Shown: piece after piece, positions 7,497 to 16,948 of the stretch
Position numbering within the stretch: position 1 is the stretch's first letter
Layout of the letters: each line of letters opens with the position of its first letter
Source of the DNA: BOG-908 sp965198855
GTDB taxonomy: Bacteria; Pseudomonadota; Alphaproteobacteria; Acetobacterales; Acetobacteraceae
Reading direction: 5' to 3'
NCBI GenBank assembly: GCA_965198855.1
Contig: CBDAPZ010000002.1
Span: 1,674,001-1,738,000 of the forward strand
Length of the DNA stretch: 64,000 bases
Program-made: the position numbers and the translations under genes
Notes under the pieces: generated by a model
What the model was told of the DNA's origin: nothing
The model's input: only the letters and a program-made list of their open reading frames with translations
Databases searched by the model: none

Positions 7497-9200
7497 ATGA
7501 TGCAACGTTATTCGTGTTGGACCGCGGCTATGATGGTCCTGCTTGGACTTGCCTGTCTCGGGTGGTCGCCGGCGCGGGCTGGGGCACCGCAGGCCGCGAC
7601 AACTTCGGCCAAGCCTGCGGGAGCCTCGAGTTTTGCTGCCGGTCATCTGCCAGCCGAGGCACTTACGTTTCTTCCAAACAGAGGGTGGCTCGCAGCAACG
7701 CCGAATTTTCCGCAGTGGCTGGTGGTTGATCTTGGCGCTATTTACGATCTGAGTTCGGTGACGCAGAGTTTTGCATCGACCGATCTATGGTTCTACAAGA
7801 TCGAGGGATCCAACGACAATTATGACAATGATGCCTATTGGTCGCCCCTTGTGGATTCGTCTGCGGGCGTCATCGGACAAACGTTCACCAACGCGGTGTC
7901 GGGAAGCTTTAGATATGTGCGTCTATACGTCACGGGCTCAAAGAAAAGCACAGCGAGCAGCGTCGCCTTCAATGTCGTCGGTCGCCTGACGCCGCAAAGC
8001 TCGGCCTCCGTGCCAAAGCCACGGCCAGTTTCGACCGGCAAGATCCTAGTGGGCGCGCAGGCTTGCAACCTCTGGGCAAACCAGGTCGATTGGGCAAGTA
8101 TCGCTGGTTACGACGATCGCGAGTCCGTCATGGGCACATATGATGAGGCTTATGATGTTGCGACCGATTGGCAGATAAAAATGGCCGTCGAACACGGCAT
8201 ATCCTTTATTCAGCCTTGCTGGTTCCGCCTCGCGGGCAATGAGGGTGCCGGCACGGTGCTCGCGAGCTACGATCACTTTCTAAATTCGATAGCCAACACG
8301 GCAAAATATGGCGCGCTTCTGAAGTTCGACATCGATTGGATTAACACCGGCCCCGATGTTGGCGGCTCCTCCGGTGTGACTGATTTCGTGAACAACCTCG
8401 TTCCCTATTGGATCGAGACATATTTCAGCAAGCTGAACTATCTAAAAATCGCCGGCAAACCCGTTATGGCCATCTATGATTTCGAGACCTTCATTGGCCA
8501 GATGGGCGGATTGGCGAAAGCGAAGCAGGCCATTGCTTCTTTCAGAAGTGCGGTCGCGCGGGCTGGATTTCCTGGCCTGATCCTTGAGAGCCAGCAATCA
8601 GGGCCGACGACGCCGGCAAACCATTGGGTACTGCCAGGTAATCCGGCTGGTGTGGATCCAAAGTTCGGCGATCTCTATACAAAAGATTACGCACATACGA
8701 ACGCGGATGCGGCTGCGGCTGGGTTCGATCTGGTGTTTGCTTACCACATACCGACCTTCACCGATCTGATGGTGTCTTCGCACCCAAGTGACGCACAGGT
8801 TTCGGCCGAGCAGGTGCAGGCTTGGGTCAACTGGCAGCTATTTTCGGCGGTGCCAAGTGTTGTCACCGTGTCGATGGGTTGGAGCGCGGCACCCTGGGGC
8901 GAGACCACTGACAGCTGGAAGCTGTCGCCTGCGCATTGGCAGGCTTTGTTGGCAGTCGCGAAGTCGGTCATGGCCACCCGCGGACCCGGTGTCGCGTCCT
9001 CGATGATCCTCCTCGATAATTGGAACGAATATGCGGAGGGGCACTATATCGCTCCAACGACCCTGGACGGCTACGGCTACCTCGATGCCGTTGGAACAAT
9101 CTTCGTGCCTGGATGGCCCGCCGTCGTACCCGGATCAGTCGACACAGCGCCGAATGTAGCTGCAATCCCCCAGATACCGGGCGGTGCTAGAATGCCCTAA
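7497..9200 (+). CDS. secreted protein: discoidin-like region plus GH99/WbsX-like domain
   Basis: About 567 residues. The protein begins with a signal peptide (MMQRYSCWTAAMMVLLGLAC... ending SPARA-GA), which is why I start at the ATG at 7497 rather than the in-frame TTG at 7443. Residues about 40-165 resemble an F5/8 type C (discoidin) carbohydrate-binding fold (WLVVDLGAIYDL, FRYVRLYVTG). Residues about 190-560 resemble the GH71/GH99/WbsX-like TIM-barrel group: GAQACNLWANQVDW near the start and the C-terminal NWNEYAEGHYIAPT, matching the NAWNEWAEG pattern of that group. Likely role: secreted or periplasmic glycan binding and hydrolysis; substrate unknown. It stands alone after tRNA-Leu in AT-richer sequence, so horizontal acquisition is possible. 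Confidence 0.7.
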   Translation: MMQRYSCWTAAMMVLLGLACLGWSPARAGAPQAATTSAKPAGASSFAAGHLPAEALTFLPNRGWLAATPNFPQWLVVDLGAIYDLSSVTQSFASTDLWFYKIEGSNDNYDNDAYWSPLVDSSAGVIGQTFTNAVSGSFRYVRLYVTGSKKSTASSVAFNVVGRLTPQSSASVPKPRPVSTGKILVGAQACNLWANQVDWASIAGYDDRESVMGTYDEAYDVATDWQIKMAVEHGISFIQPCWFRLAGNEGAGTVLASYDHFLNSIANTAKYGALLKFDIDWINTGPDVGGSSGVTDFVNNLVPYWIETYFSKLNYLKIAGKPVMAIYDFETFIGQMGGLAKAKQAIASFRSAVARAGFPGLILESQQSGPTTPANHWVLPGNPAGVDPKFGDLYTKDYAHTNADAAAAGFDLVFAYHIPTFTDLMVSSHPSDAQVSAEQVQAWVNWQLFSAVPSVVTVSMGWSAAPWGETTDSWKLSPAHWQALLAVAKSVMATRGPGVASSMILLDNWNEYAEGHYIAPTTLDGYGYLDAVGTIFVPGWPAVVPGSVDTAPNVAAIPQIPGGARMP

Positions 9201-9343
9201 ATGGACATGCATGTGCTGGCTCAATGCGCTCTTCGCGCGCGTTTTTAGTGCGATGCGCGATGCACTGCCGACGTCGGAAAATGCTGTCGAGTCTCTGCCG
9301 GGTCTTACCGAAAGCGTCCTCTCGCCACTGTATGACTTGCTTT

Positions 9344-10810
9344 TCAGTTTGAGCGTTTTTGATCGGAGATTGCGCTCTTAGTTCCCTGCCAGGCCGGGTT
9401 CTTGCGAACCACCAGCCGGTGCGCACCCACGCCTAGCGCTACGATCGCAAGCATGACCAATAATCCTAGCACGCCCGTCGTCGGGTCGAGCAGGTCTGCC
9501 CAGATCACGCCACACAGTGCGAGAAGCACACATGCCGGCCCGAGCGGAAAAAGCGGTGCCCGCGCCTGGCTGTCGGCCGTCAGGCCGCTCCGGCGGCCGG
9601 CGATCACCGCGACGCATAAGGTCGCGTACGTGGCGACATTGCCGTTGGCCAGAATGGTCACAAGCAAGCTCGCAGGCAGCAGGCAGCAAACCAAGGCCGC
9701 CCCGCCCACCACGAGGGTGGCGACATGCGGGGAGCCGAAACGCGGATGCAGAGCCGCAAGGTGTCGTCCGCCTGCTGGCCACGCATTGTCACGGGCACTG
9801 GCATAAAGCTGGCGTCCGGCGCTCAGCATAATCGCGATCATCGTATTAAAAATAGCCGCTGCCACCGCCAGGCTCATGATCCGGGCGAGCACCGGGCCGC
9901 CGGTTTCGCCGATGAAGTGCGTGATTGGTGAACGTGCCGACGCAAGCCCGGCGAGGTCGGGAGCGCCGACGACAATTGCGGCCATCGGTACAAGCTCTGT
10001 CACCGCCGCGATGGCCAGCGAGCCGTAGATGATGGCGGCCACATTGCGCCGTGCATCGCGTATTTCCTCGCTGAAAAAGATGACCGAGCCATAGCCGTTG
10101 AACGCATAGATGCCGCCGGCGGCGCCTATACCCAGCATGGCGAGCGGCGCCGTCTGCAGCAGGCCGGACGAGCCCGCCATCATTGGGTGCCATAGCCGCG
10201 CAAGGTTCCCGGGCTGTGCGTGGGCGAAGCCGAGCCAGGCGGTGACGGTGAGGGACGCCATCTCGCACCCGAGAAGCAGGCCGGTGACCAGCGTGTTCAG
10301 CCGGATGCTCATCATCGCGAGCCCCGTCACCATCACGACCAAGCCTAGCCCCGTGGGTATCAAGGGCAGGCTCGGCAACACTGCCTGTAGGTAACCGGCT
10401 ACACCCAGGCTGGAGAGCGACATTGCCAGGCACAGGCCGCAAAGATTGATCGAAAGCATGGCGAAACCGGCATCGGGCCCCAGCAGATATCCAGCGATGG
10501 TGTATTCGCCGCCTGCGCTGGGCATTGATGACCCGAGCTCGGCATAGACCGACGCCATCGCGATGCCGAGGACCACGGCAGCAAGGAAGCAAAGCACCGC
10601 GCCGCTGCCTACCATATGGATCACATCCGACCCGACAATGAACACGCCGATGGTTGGGGACAGCCCGGCCAGGGTGACGAGCAGCCCGTCGGTTTTGCTC
10701 ATCTCGCGCCGCAAGGCGGGAGCAGGGCGGCCTTCGACATTCATGCGTGAACTCATGCAAAATGTCTCAGCAAATCCTGTGCCCCGCTGCAGATCGGTCC
10801 AAGTGTTCAC
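9344..10810 (-). CDS. APC-superfamily amino acid/amine permease
   Basis: 488 residues with about twelve predicted membrane segments. The N-terminal pattern (LRREMSKTDGLLVTLAGLSP then GAVLCFLAAVVLGIAMASVY AELGSSMPSAGGEYTIAG) is the conserved first part of APC permeases, where ELGSSMPSAGGEY is the hallmark loop. IYAFNGYGSVIFFSEEIRDA in the middle matches the substrate-pathway helix. Likely imports an amino acid or amine by proton symport. The start may be 10756 (MSSRMNVEG), since the first 18 residues look unlike the family. It lies 84 bases downstream of a TetR gene on the same strand, which may control it. Confidence 0.85.
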   Translation of the reverse strand: MNTWTDLQRGTGFAETFCMSSRMNVEGRPAPALRREMSKTDGLLVTLAGLSPTIGVFIVGSDVIHMVGSGAVLCFLAAVVLGIAMASVYAELGSSMPSAGGEYTIAGYLLGPDAGFAMLSINLCGLCLAMSLSSLGVAGYLQAVLPSLPLIPTGLGLVVMVTGLAMMSIRLNTLVTGLLLGCEMASLTVTAWLGFAHAQPGNLARLWHPMMAGSSGLLQTAPLAMLGIGAAGGIYAFNGYGSVIFFSEEIRDARRNVAAIIYGSLAIAAVTELVPMAAIVVGAPDLAGLASARSPITHFIGETGGPVLARIMSLAVAAAIFNTMIAIMLSAGRQLYASARDNAWPAGGRHLAALHPRFGSPHVATLVVGGAALVCCLLPASLLVTILANGNVATYATLCVAVIAGRRSGLTADSQARAPLFPLGPACVLLALCGVIWADLLDPTTGVLGLLVMLAIVALGVGAHRLVVRKNPAWQGTKSAISDQKRSN

Positions 10811-10894
10811 GCTTCGCGTATCGGCGATGACGCGACCGGCCTACGATGCTGGCCAACCTGTAGACATACCAGAATGAAACGGATGACCAACGTC

Positions 10895-11560
10895 TTATCG
10901 ATCAAAGCCATTTTCTGACAAAGGTGAATATGAGAGCGCCGGCCAAGCCTGCATGGCGTGCGCAGCGATAGCGTGAAGGGCCGCACGTGAAGCCCCGTCA
11001 CGTGCCTGGATCGACATGCCTTGCAGGATCGCCATGTAGAAGGCTCCTAAACTTACCGGGGCGCAGCCAGACGGCAGTTCTCCCGTCAGCGCCGCCTGCT
11101 TCAGGCGCTCGGTAATGATCGCCTGATCTTCGGCACGGCAGCGCTCAAGCTCGCGCTCCATGTCGGTTGACTCCGTGAAGCCACGTAGCGACGAAAGAAC
11201 GATCATGCAGCCGCGCGGCTGCGACCGCTTTGTCACGGTGGCAGCTGTGCCATCCAGCAACAGTCTGATCGCCTCGCGGGCCGTTGGAGCCGCCTTGACG
11301 ATGCGAGGTAAGCCGCTACCGATGCCCGACCGATAGCGCTCCAGAGCCTCCAGGAACAAGCCTTCCTTGCTGCCGAATGCGGCGTAGAAACTGGCAGGGC
11401 GGATGTCCATTGCCGCGGTGAGATCGGCAAGGGACGTGCCGTCGTAGCCCTGCTGCCAGAAGAGCCGCATGGCGAGGTCTAGCGCGGCCTCACGGTCGAA
11501 TGACCTGGGCCGGCCGCGCGGCCGTGCTTGTTCGGTTCGAGACTTCACGTGCTTGCTCAA
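10895..11560 (-). CDS. TetR/AcrR family transcriptional regulator
   Basis: 221 residues. The N-terminal helix-turn-helix domain (RGRPRSFDREAALDLAMRLF then GYDGTSLADLTAAMDIRPAS FYAAFGSKEGLF, about 14-70) is typical of the TetR subgroup close to AcrR/NemR-like regulators. The C-terminal ligand domain carries SQPRGCMIVLSS, a cysteine-containing motif common in this subgroup. It lies between a same-strand APC permease gene and a divergent carboxylesterase gene; either could be its target. No clear palindromic operator was found by eye in the 208-bp divergent spacer. Confidence 0.87.
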   Translation of the reverse strand: MSKHVKSRTEQARPRGRPRSFDREAALDLAMRLFWQQGYDGTSLADLTAAMDIRPASFYAAFGSKEGLFLEALERYRSGIGSGLPRIVKAAPTAREAIRLLLDGTAATVTKRSQPRGCMIVLSSLRGFTESTDMERELERCRAEDQAIITERLKQAALTGELPSGCAPVSLGAFYMAILQGMSIQARDGASRAALHAIAAHAMQAWPALSYSPLSENGFDR

Positions 11561-11768
11561 ATAAAGGTCGAGTCTTCAGTATCGCGACCCACAGCTGAAA
11601 GCCTTAGCAAATTTTGCGCCAGAAAGACACCAGGGATCTGGCGATGGTCCCGCAGGGCCCTCGCCCCAACCGGATTGCATGGACCAAAGGGCGGTTGCAA
11701 TTGTTGAGTGAATGATACAGATTTACGGTAGCCGGAACAAAGAAGTCCGGCTCCAGGAGGAAGACAAC

Positions 11769-13477
11769 ATGCGACGTTTCTCGAATACCGCGCAGATGCG
11801 TGGATGGACCGTCTTGTCTCAAACGCCGGAACATTGTTCTCTCAAGCGAATAGAATTTTTTCTCAAGCACCTGCTGGTCGCAGGCGCCGTTGCTCTCGTT
11901 TTGCATGGGACTGCTGCAAAGGCTGCCAGCGGACCGGTTGTGCAAACCGCCAGTGGCAGGGTTCAAGGCTTCATCAACAGCGGCGTCGCCGAGTTCCTTG
12001 GCCTGCCCTACGCGGCACCTCCTCTAGGCAAACTGCGTTGGGCGCCCCCCGAAGCCCCAGCATCATGGACCGGCACACGACAGGCAACGGGCTACGGAAA
12101 CACCTGCGCACAGATCACCACATTTGGCGTTTTTGCAGGTCCCGCCAACAACCAGGAAGATTGCCTGTTCGCGAACGTCTTTACGCCGGATCTTTCGAAT
12201 ACCGCAAAGCTGCCCGTCATCGTGTGGATCCATGGCGGCGGAAATCTCGATGGCGAGAGCAACGACTATAATGGCGGCAAAATGGCCTCTCAGGGAAAAA
12301 CTGTCGTTGTGACCTTCAACTACAGGCTGAATCTGATGGGCTTCATGGCGATACCTTCGCTGGATGCGGAGGGACATAATTTCGGCAATTACGGTCTGCT
12401 CGATCAACAGATGCTGCTGAAATGGGTAAGGCAGAACATTGCCAGGTTCGGCGGTGACCCCGGCAACGTGACACTTGGCGGTCAATCCGCCGGGGCAGAG
12501 GACACCGGCTTTGCCATGCTGTCGCCAGCCGCGGCCGGATATTTCCAGCACGGCATATGCGAAAGCTTCTGTCCGACAGGTAATCTTCCCACGCTGTCTG
12601 CGGCCGAAAAAATCGGCGAAGAATTCGCAACCGCTGCAGGGTGTGGCAACAAGACCGGCCAAGCGCAGGCGCTGTGTTTGCGTAACCTACCCGCTTCGGT
12701 CGTCGAGTCACTCGCCGGAACGGCAAGTGCTGCGAGTGCCTACGTGACCGGCCCGATGCTTGATGGAACAGTGCTCCCCGTGCAGCCGGGCACGGCCTGG
12801 GCAAACGGACAGTTCACGCACGTGCCTTTGATGAACGGAAACGTGGAGGACGAAGAGAATTTTACACTCGCCATCACCGAGTATTTTGCACATCCGCGCG
12901 TGCCGGCAACGGCCGCGCAATATACGAGCACAATCGCCAACATTTATGCCTCGCCGCCCTATCCGGCGGGCACAGCTGAGAAAGTTCTGCAACTTTATCC
13001 CGTAGCGGATTATCCTTCAGTTCAAATTGCGTGGGACCGTGCAGGCACAGATCCCGGTATCTGTGGACAGATGGCACTGAACCGCACTCTTGCACCGCAG
13101 ATTCCAGTCTATGCCTATCTTTTCGAGGACCAGACACCGCCTTTCTATTTTCCTAAATGTCCGGGTTCACGTCGCTCGCCTATCACACATCGGATATTCA
13201 ATTCCTATTCCCGCTCTATCACGGTGGCGCCGGCACGGCGCATGTGCTGACGGGCGCCCAGGCCGCGCTCTCTAGCCGACTCGTCACGGCATGGACAAAT
13301 TTCGCCTGGACGGGAAATCCGAACGGCGTTGGTAATGCGCCATGGCCGGTCTATTCCGCAAACCTGAGTAAATCCGACGTCCTTTTGGAAAACGTGCCGT
13401 CTCTTTCAACGGAAACAACGGAGCAATTCTATACGTCACATCACTGCGCATTCTGGGAGTCAGTCGCAGCTGATTGA
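11769..13477 (+). pseudogene. type B carboxylesterase, interrupted by one frameshift
   Basis: The ATG at 11769 follows a strong AGGAGG (11755-11760). A signal-like segment (HLLVAGAVALVLHGTAAKA) leads into the carboxylesterase type B fold: FLGLPYAAPPLGKLRWAPP, VIVWIHGGG (oxyanion hole) and nucleophile motif GGQSAG. At about 13155 the frame breaks. Frame one reads FYFPKC and continues as arginine/serine-rich noise to 13250. Frame two picks up MSGFTSLAYHTSDIQFLF and continues to 13477 with the family's C-terminal CAFWES. Adding one A to the AAA run at 13155-13157 restores FPKMSGF. The catalytic histidine (in AYHTSDIQ) lies after the break, so the product as read would be inactive. This is a genuine mutation or a sequencing error in a short homopolymer. 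Confidence 0.85.
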
Positions 13478-13542
13478 AGCAGAGCGTTCGATGAAGCCAA
13501 GTCAGCTCTAAACCAGCCTGGTGGTTGCAGAAAAAGTAAGCA

Positions 13543-13651
13543 GTTCTTTTGAAAAAAGACCCAAAAGCTTTTACGCCCCTCGCACACAATGCCGGGAGAG
13601 AACCGCGACAGCGACGTAAAAGTCTTTTGGTTCTTTTCTTCAGAAAAGAAC
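13543..13651 (+). repeat. full-length intergenic inverted-arm element, copy 2
   Basis: 109 bp. The left arm starts at GTTCTTTTGAAAAAAG, the core carries TGCCGG and CCGCGACAGCGAC, and the right arm AAAAGTCTTTTGG leads into a GTTC...GAAC hairpin. This copy is atypical in having the G-C type hairpin on the right. It lies just upstream of a strong-looking promoter. Confidence 0.88.
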
Positions 13652-13660
13652 GTTTTCAGG

Positions 13661-13689
13661 TTGGCTATAGGCAACGTGTTCCCTATAAT
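13661..13689 (+). promoter_or_regulatory. predicted sigma-70 promoter of the metallo-hydrolase gene
   Basis: TTGGCT (13661-13666) and a perfect TATAAT (13684-13689) are separated by exactly 17 bases. The site is 42 bases upstream of the start codon, and GGAGG (13718-13722) precedes that start. It begins 10 bases after the repeat element ends. Confidence 0.65.
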
Positions 13690-13731
13690 ACATTTCCGAA
13701 TAAGCTAACCAATAATCGGAGGAACTCAGAA

Positions 13732-15102
13732 ATGTCACTCAAGATGACACTGCACGCCGCGTCGACCCTCGGCCTTTGTCTTGGCTTCAGCCTCATGGCA
13801 GCGCCAAATGCAAGCGCTGCCGCCAATGACCTGTTGGTCACAGCACGCTCCAAGTTCTTTGGCGCGGAAAATGTCAATCAAAGCACTGGTGCAGTCCGTA
13901 AGGACAAGGTGATCGTCAGCTGGATCACCAACGCCTCGCTCGCGGTCTCGCTTGAAGGACAGGTCGTCCTTCTCGACACCTATTTGAATCGTCTGGAAGT
14001 AGCACCCGCTGCAGGAGAGCCAGATTTGCGCCGCACGCCGATCAACGTCTCCGATCTTGTTGATCTTCAGCCGCGTGCGATCTTTCTTGGCCACGGCCAT
14101 GGCGACCATGCCGATAATGCCGCCTACATAGCCAAGCTCGACAACGTACCTATTTATGCCACTCCGGAAACCTGCGCCGTGATGCAGGCGGATATCGTGC
14201 GCATGGCGAGTGATCCCAACACCGCAAACGGCGGCGCCAAGATCATTCCCGATGCAAATCCCGTCGCCTGCTTTCCGCTTGTGGCACGCAACTCCGTCCC
14301 AGGGGCAGAGGTCACACGGCTGAAGGCACTTTGGCCGGTGGCCGGCATTATTGCGTTCAAACACATCCATTCGGGCTCGGTGCCGACGGACACCGTGTTT
14401 AACGCCGTTCCGGTAGATAATATCGGCGACCCGCGTGAGCCGGATCTGTATCCGCCTGGGCTGTGCCTGGCACCTTATGCCGCCAATGGTTTGCAGGGAT
14501 GCCTGGGTGTTGGAACGGAACTCACCCCGCAGCCGGGTCAGGTGAACCTCACGACCAGCGGCTTCGGCACGCTGCCCGGCAATGCCGGTGGCCCCATAAG
14601 CCTGTTCTATCAATTTGTCCTTTGCAACGGCACGCATTTCTCGTTCGTGTGGCACAACACGACCGGGCCACTTCGTGAGGGGGTCGGCAGCGATCCGGGC
14701 CTGCCTTCGCCGGCGGTCGGCGCGCATCTTTTCAAGATCATGGACGATTTGCCGGAGACCGATGTGGAGTTCGGCTCCATTGTAAGCCTTGGTTATGCCA
14801 CTAACGGCGTGCGTGACGCAGTGCTTTACCAACAGCATGTGCACCCACAGATCTACGTGCCGCTTCATATGACGGATGTGGCCGCCATCAGTTCGTCGCT
14901 GGAGTTCAAGAAAGCCTATCTCGAGACGATGTCCAATGCGCTGAAGACGCATGTTGAAGGTGTGAAATACGAACCCGAACTGCGCTGGATGGTAGATCCG
15001 AACGATTACCTGCGTCCGATGGTCTTCGACCCTACCGATTCGCGCTGGGAAAATCGCGATAAGGACGCACGTATACAGGTAGACTCGGTTTGCCGCCAGT
15101 AA
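13732..15102 (+). CDS. secreted metallo-beta-lactamase-fold hydrolase
   Basis: 456 residues from the ATG at 13732, preceded by GGAGG at 13718-13722. A signal peptide (about 1-29, ending ASA) targets it to the periplasm. The metal motif GHGHGDHADN (HxHxDH) is at about residue 121, followed by further histidines (FKHIHSG, VWHN, QQHVHPQIYVPLHMTD) that could complete a dinuclear zinc site. The family hydrolyses lactams, esters, phosphodiesters or lactones; the substrate here is not identifiable. It follows the broken carboxylesterase and is followed 56 bases later by a periplasmic solute-binding protein, so the group may serve one imported compound. Confidence 0.75.
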   Translation: MSLKMTLHAASTLGLCLGFSLMAAPNASAAANDLLVTARSKFFGAENVNQSTGAVRKDKVIVSWITNASLAVSLEGQVVLLDTYLNRLEVAPAAGEPDLRRTPINVSDLVDLQPRAIFLGHGHGDHADNAAYIAKLDNVPIYATPETCAVMQADIVRMASDPNTANGGAKIIPDANPVACFPLVARNSVPGAEVTRLKALWPVAGIIAFKHIHSGSVPTDTVFNAVPVDNIGDPREPDLYPPGLCLAPYAANGLQGCLGVGTELTPQPGQVNLTTSGFGTLPGNAGGPISLFYQFVLCNGTHFSFVWHNTTGPLREGVGSDPGLPSPAVGAHLFKIMDDLPETDVEFGSIVSLGYATNGVRDAVLYQQHVHPQIYVPLHMTDVAAISSSLEFKKAYLETMSNALKTHVEGVKYEPELRWMVDPNDYLRPMVFDPTDSRWENRDKDARIQVDSVCRQ

Positions 15103-15158
15103 CAGCACGGTCGGTCAGGTGGCGCCGAGGCATCAGCCGAGGCGCCATCACATCTGTC

Positions 15159-16178
15159 ATGCAGCGCACTCAAAAGACCTGGCTATCGCTCGCGCTGCTA
15201 ATATCCGGTTTCGTTTCTGGCAGCGTCTTTGCCGCCGAGCCGATCGTGGTAAGCCTCGGTCACGAAGGTCTCGGTGCCGCAACCCTGATCGTCGCCAATG
15301 AAGGCCAGCCCTTCACTCCGGCAGATCTGGTGGTGCGGCTGAATCAGGCGCCAAACGATGAAACGGCTGCGCAAGCGGTGGTGGATGGCCATGCCGATTT
15401 TGGTGCCGTACGCCTTTCTGGCACCTTTTTCGCATATGCGGCCGCGCATGATTTACGCATCATAGCACCCGAATATAATGACCGGACCGGCTTTCCCTCG
15501 ACCGTCCTTCTCGTGTCGGGTGCTGCCACGAATGCTGGTCTGCGTGGCCCAGCCAATCTCGCGCATCGCCGCGTCGGGCTTCTCTCCATGGACTCTCCTG
15601 CGCAGTATGCGCTGGTCGAATCCGCTGCGCGATACGGCGTGCCAGAAGCTGCCATTCAGCTGGTGCAAGTCAAAGACGAACCAACGCTGCGATCGGATCT
15701 CGCTGCCGGCAAGCTGGATGCCGCCCTTCTCCCTTATGCCACCGCCCGCGCGTGGCGCGCCACGTCGCACGCCCTCTCGATCGTCCGGCTAAGCGATTTT
15801 GTGCAATGGCAGGACGGCGTTATTTTCGCGCGTGCCGCGACGCTACGCGACAATGCCGGCAAGACCGCGGCCTTCATGCGCGCCTACCGCGCCGCCGTTG
15901 CCGATTACGATCTCACATTCCAGCAGCGCGACGACGAAGGCACCGCATTGCCTGGTCCCCATTTCAAAAATGACCTTGTAGCGATTGCAGCTCAGGCCGG
16001 CATCAAACCTGGGGAGGCGGCATATGCGCTCCCGTTCTGCGATCGTCTGGCGCGGCTGGATATTAACGACCTCGGCTTGCAGCTCGCATTTTGGCAGAGA
16101 CGCGGCGTGGTCGGACCGGAAGTGACGATCGACCGCATTGCAGATGCTTCAATGAACCCGGAGCATTTTGGAAGATGA
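15159..16178 (+). CDS. ABC-type substrate-binding protein (SsuA/NMT1-like)
   Basis: 339 residues starting at the ATG at 15159 (MQRTQKTWLSLALLISGFVSG, a signal peptide ending VFAAE). The body resembles periplasmic type 2 solute-binding proteins of the nitrate/sulfonate/taurine class: VDGHADFGAVRL, LLSMDSPAQYALVESAARYG and LAAGKLDAALLPYATARAW are typical hinge and ligand-pocket segments. No permease or ATPase gene is adjacent, so it is an orphan in this window and may work with a transporter elsewhere. It lies downstream of the metallo-hydrolase gene and is probably co-transcribed with it. Confidence 0.75.
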   Translation: MQRTQKTWLSLALLISGFVSGSVFAAEPIVVSLGHEGLGAATLIVANEGQPFTPADLVVRLNQAPNDETAAQAVVDGHADFGAVRLSGTFFAYAAAHDLRIIAPEYNDRTGFPSTVLLVSGAATNAGLRGPANLAHRRVGLLSMDSPAQYALVESAARYGVPEAAIQLVQVKDEPTLRSDLAAGKLDAALLPYATARAWRATSHALSIVRLSDFVQWQDGVIFARAATLRDNAGKTAAFMRAYRAAVADYDLTFQQRDDEGTALPGPHFKNDLVAIAAQAGIKPGEAAYALPFCDRLARLDINDLGLQLAFWQRRGVVGPEVTIDRIADASMNPEHFGR

Positions 16179-16269
16179 GAGGCACATCATTTCAGGCTGG
16201 CCGTACGCATCGTGGTGATCGACACTCCGGACTAGGATCATTTGCTGCACAACGTGGATGCGCAGAAGC

Positions 16270-16866
16270 TCATTTAGACAGCCCCAAAAGTGCGAGCGCC
16301 GCGTCGATTTGCCGTTCAAAGATTTCAGGCCCCGGCGCCCCAATGCCGAGGAGCAATTCCTGGTACGCATCGCCAAGCGTGAGATGAACGATCTGCTGGG
16401 CCACGATCGGTGCCGTTACGGTATCAAGCCCTTCCGTCAATAGCTGTGTGATCGCGTTCCGCAGCGGTCGATACCCTGCCTCCCAAAACAATTGCCCCAG
16501 ACCCGGCATCCTGCCGGCCTCGGCCACGATAGCCCGGTAGAGATGAATGCTGTCCGAGTTGGCGGCGCCATCGGTAAACCCCAGCAACAATTCGCGTAGC
16601 CGCTCACCGACGGGCAATGAACTCGGCGGCGGCTCTACCACCTCGGGGGCGCACATCGCCTCCACGAGCGCCTCCACCAGCGCCTCTTTGGATTGGAAAT
16701 GCCGATAGATGGTCTGTTTGCCGACGCCGGCTTCGGCGGCGACGCCATCCATCGTGCCTTGTGCAAATCCCTCGCGCATGAAAACGGCGCGTGCGCCCGC
16801 CAGGATGGTCGTGCGCTTGGCTGGGTCGAGCGCGCGTCCGGGTCGTCGTGCGGCGTTTATGTCCAT
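16270..16866 (-). CDS. TetR family transcriptional repressor
   Basis: 198 residues. The N-terminal DNA-binding domain reads ILAGARAVFMREGFAQGTMD with GVGKQTIYRHFQSKEALVEA (about 20-65), the TetR helix-turn-helix. The C-terminal part (TetR_C-like, with LYRAIVAEAGRMPGLGQLFW) binds an unknown ligand. It is divergent from a small membrane protein gene, and the 82-bp spacer contains two near-identical 18-bp palindromes, strongly suggesting repression of the divergent gene and of itself. Confidence 0.92.
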   Translation of the reverse strand: MDINAARRPGRALDPAKRTTILAGARAVFMREGFAQGTMDGVAAEAGVGKQTIYRHFQSKEALVEALVEAMCAPEVVEPPPSSLPVGERLRELLLGFTDGAANSDSIHLYRAIVAEAGRMPGLGQLFWEAGYRPLRNAITQLLTEGLDTVTAPIVAQQIVHLTLGDAYQELLLGIGAPGPEIFERQIDAALALLGLSK

Positions 16867-16875
16867 GTGCGGTCC

Positions 16876-16929
16876 TTGACGAGACTATTTAGTCTCGCTA
16901 TCTGTCAGATACGAGACTAGACAGTCTCG
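16876..16929 (+). promoter_or_regulatory. promoter with two TetR-type operators
   Basis: Two palindromes, CGAGACTATTTAGTCTCG (16880-16897) and CGAGACTAGACAGTCTCG (16912-16929), lie 32 bases apart centre to centre. A further palindrome, TATCTGTCAGATA (16899-16911), lies between them. A possible promoter for the rightward gene, TTGACG (16876-16881) with TATCTG (16899-16904) at 17-base spacing, has the first palindrome exactly between its two boxes, so bound repressor would block RNA polymerase. Confidence 0.75.
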
Positions 16930-16948
16930 CTATAAGCAGGGGACGCAA

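Noticed and set aside
13735..15108. A 457-codon minus-strand frame across the metallo-hydrolase
   Set aside because: Same reason: mirror of a strong plus-strand gene with promoter and ribosome binding site.
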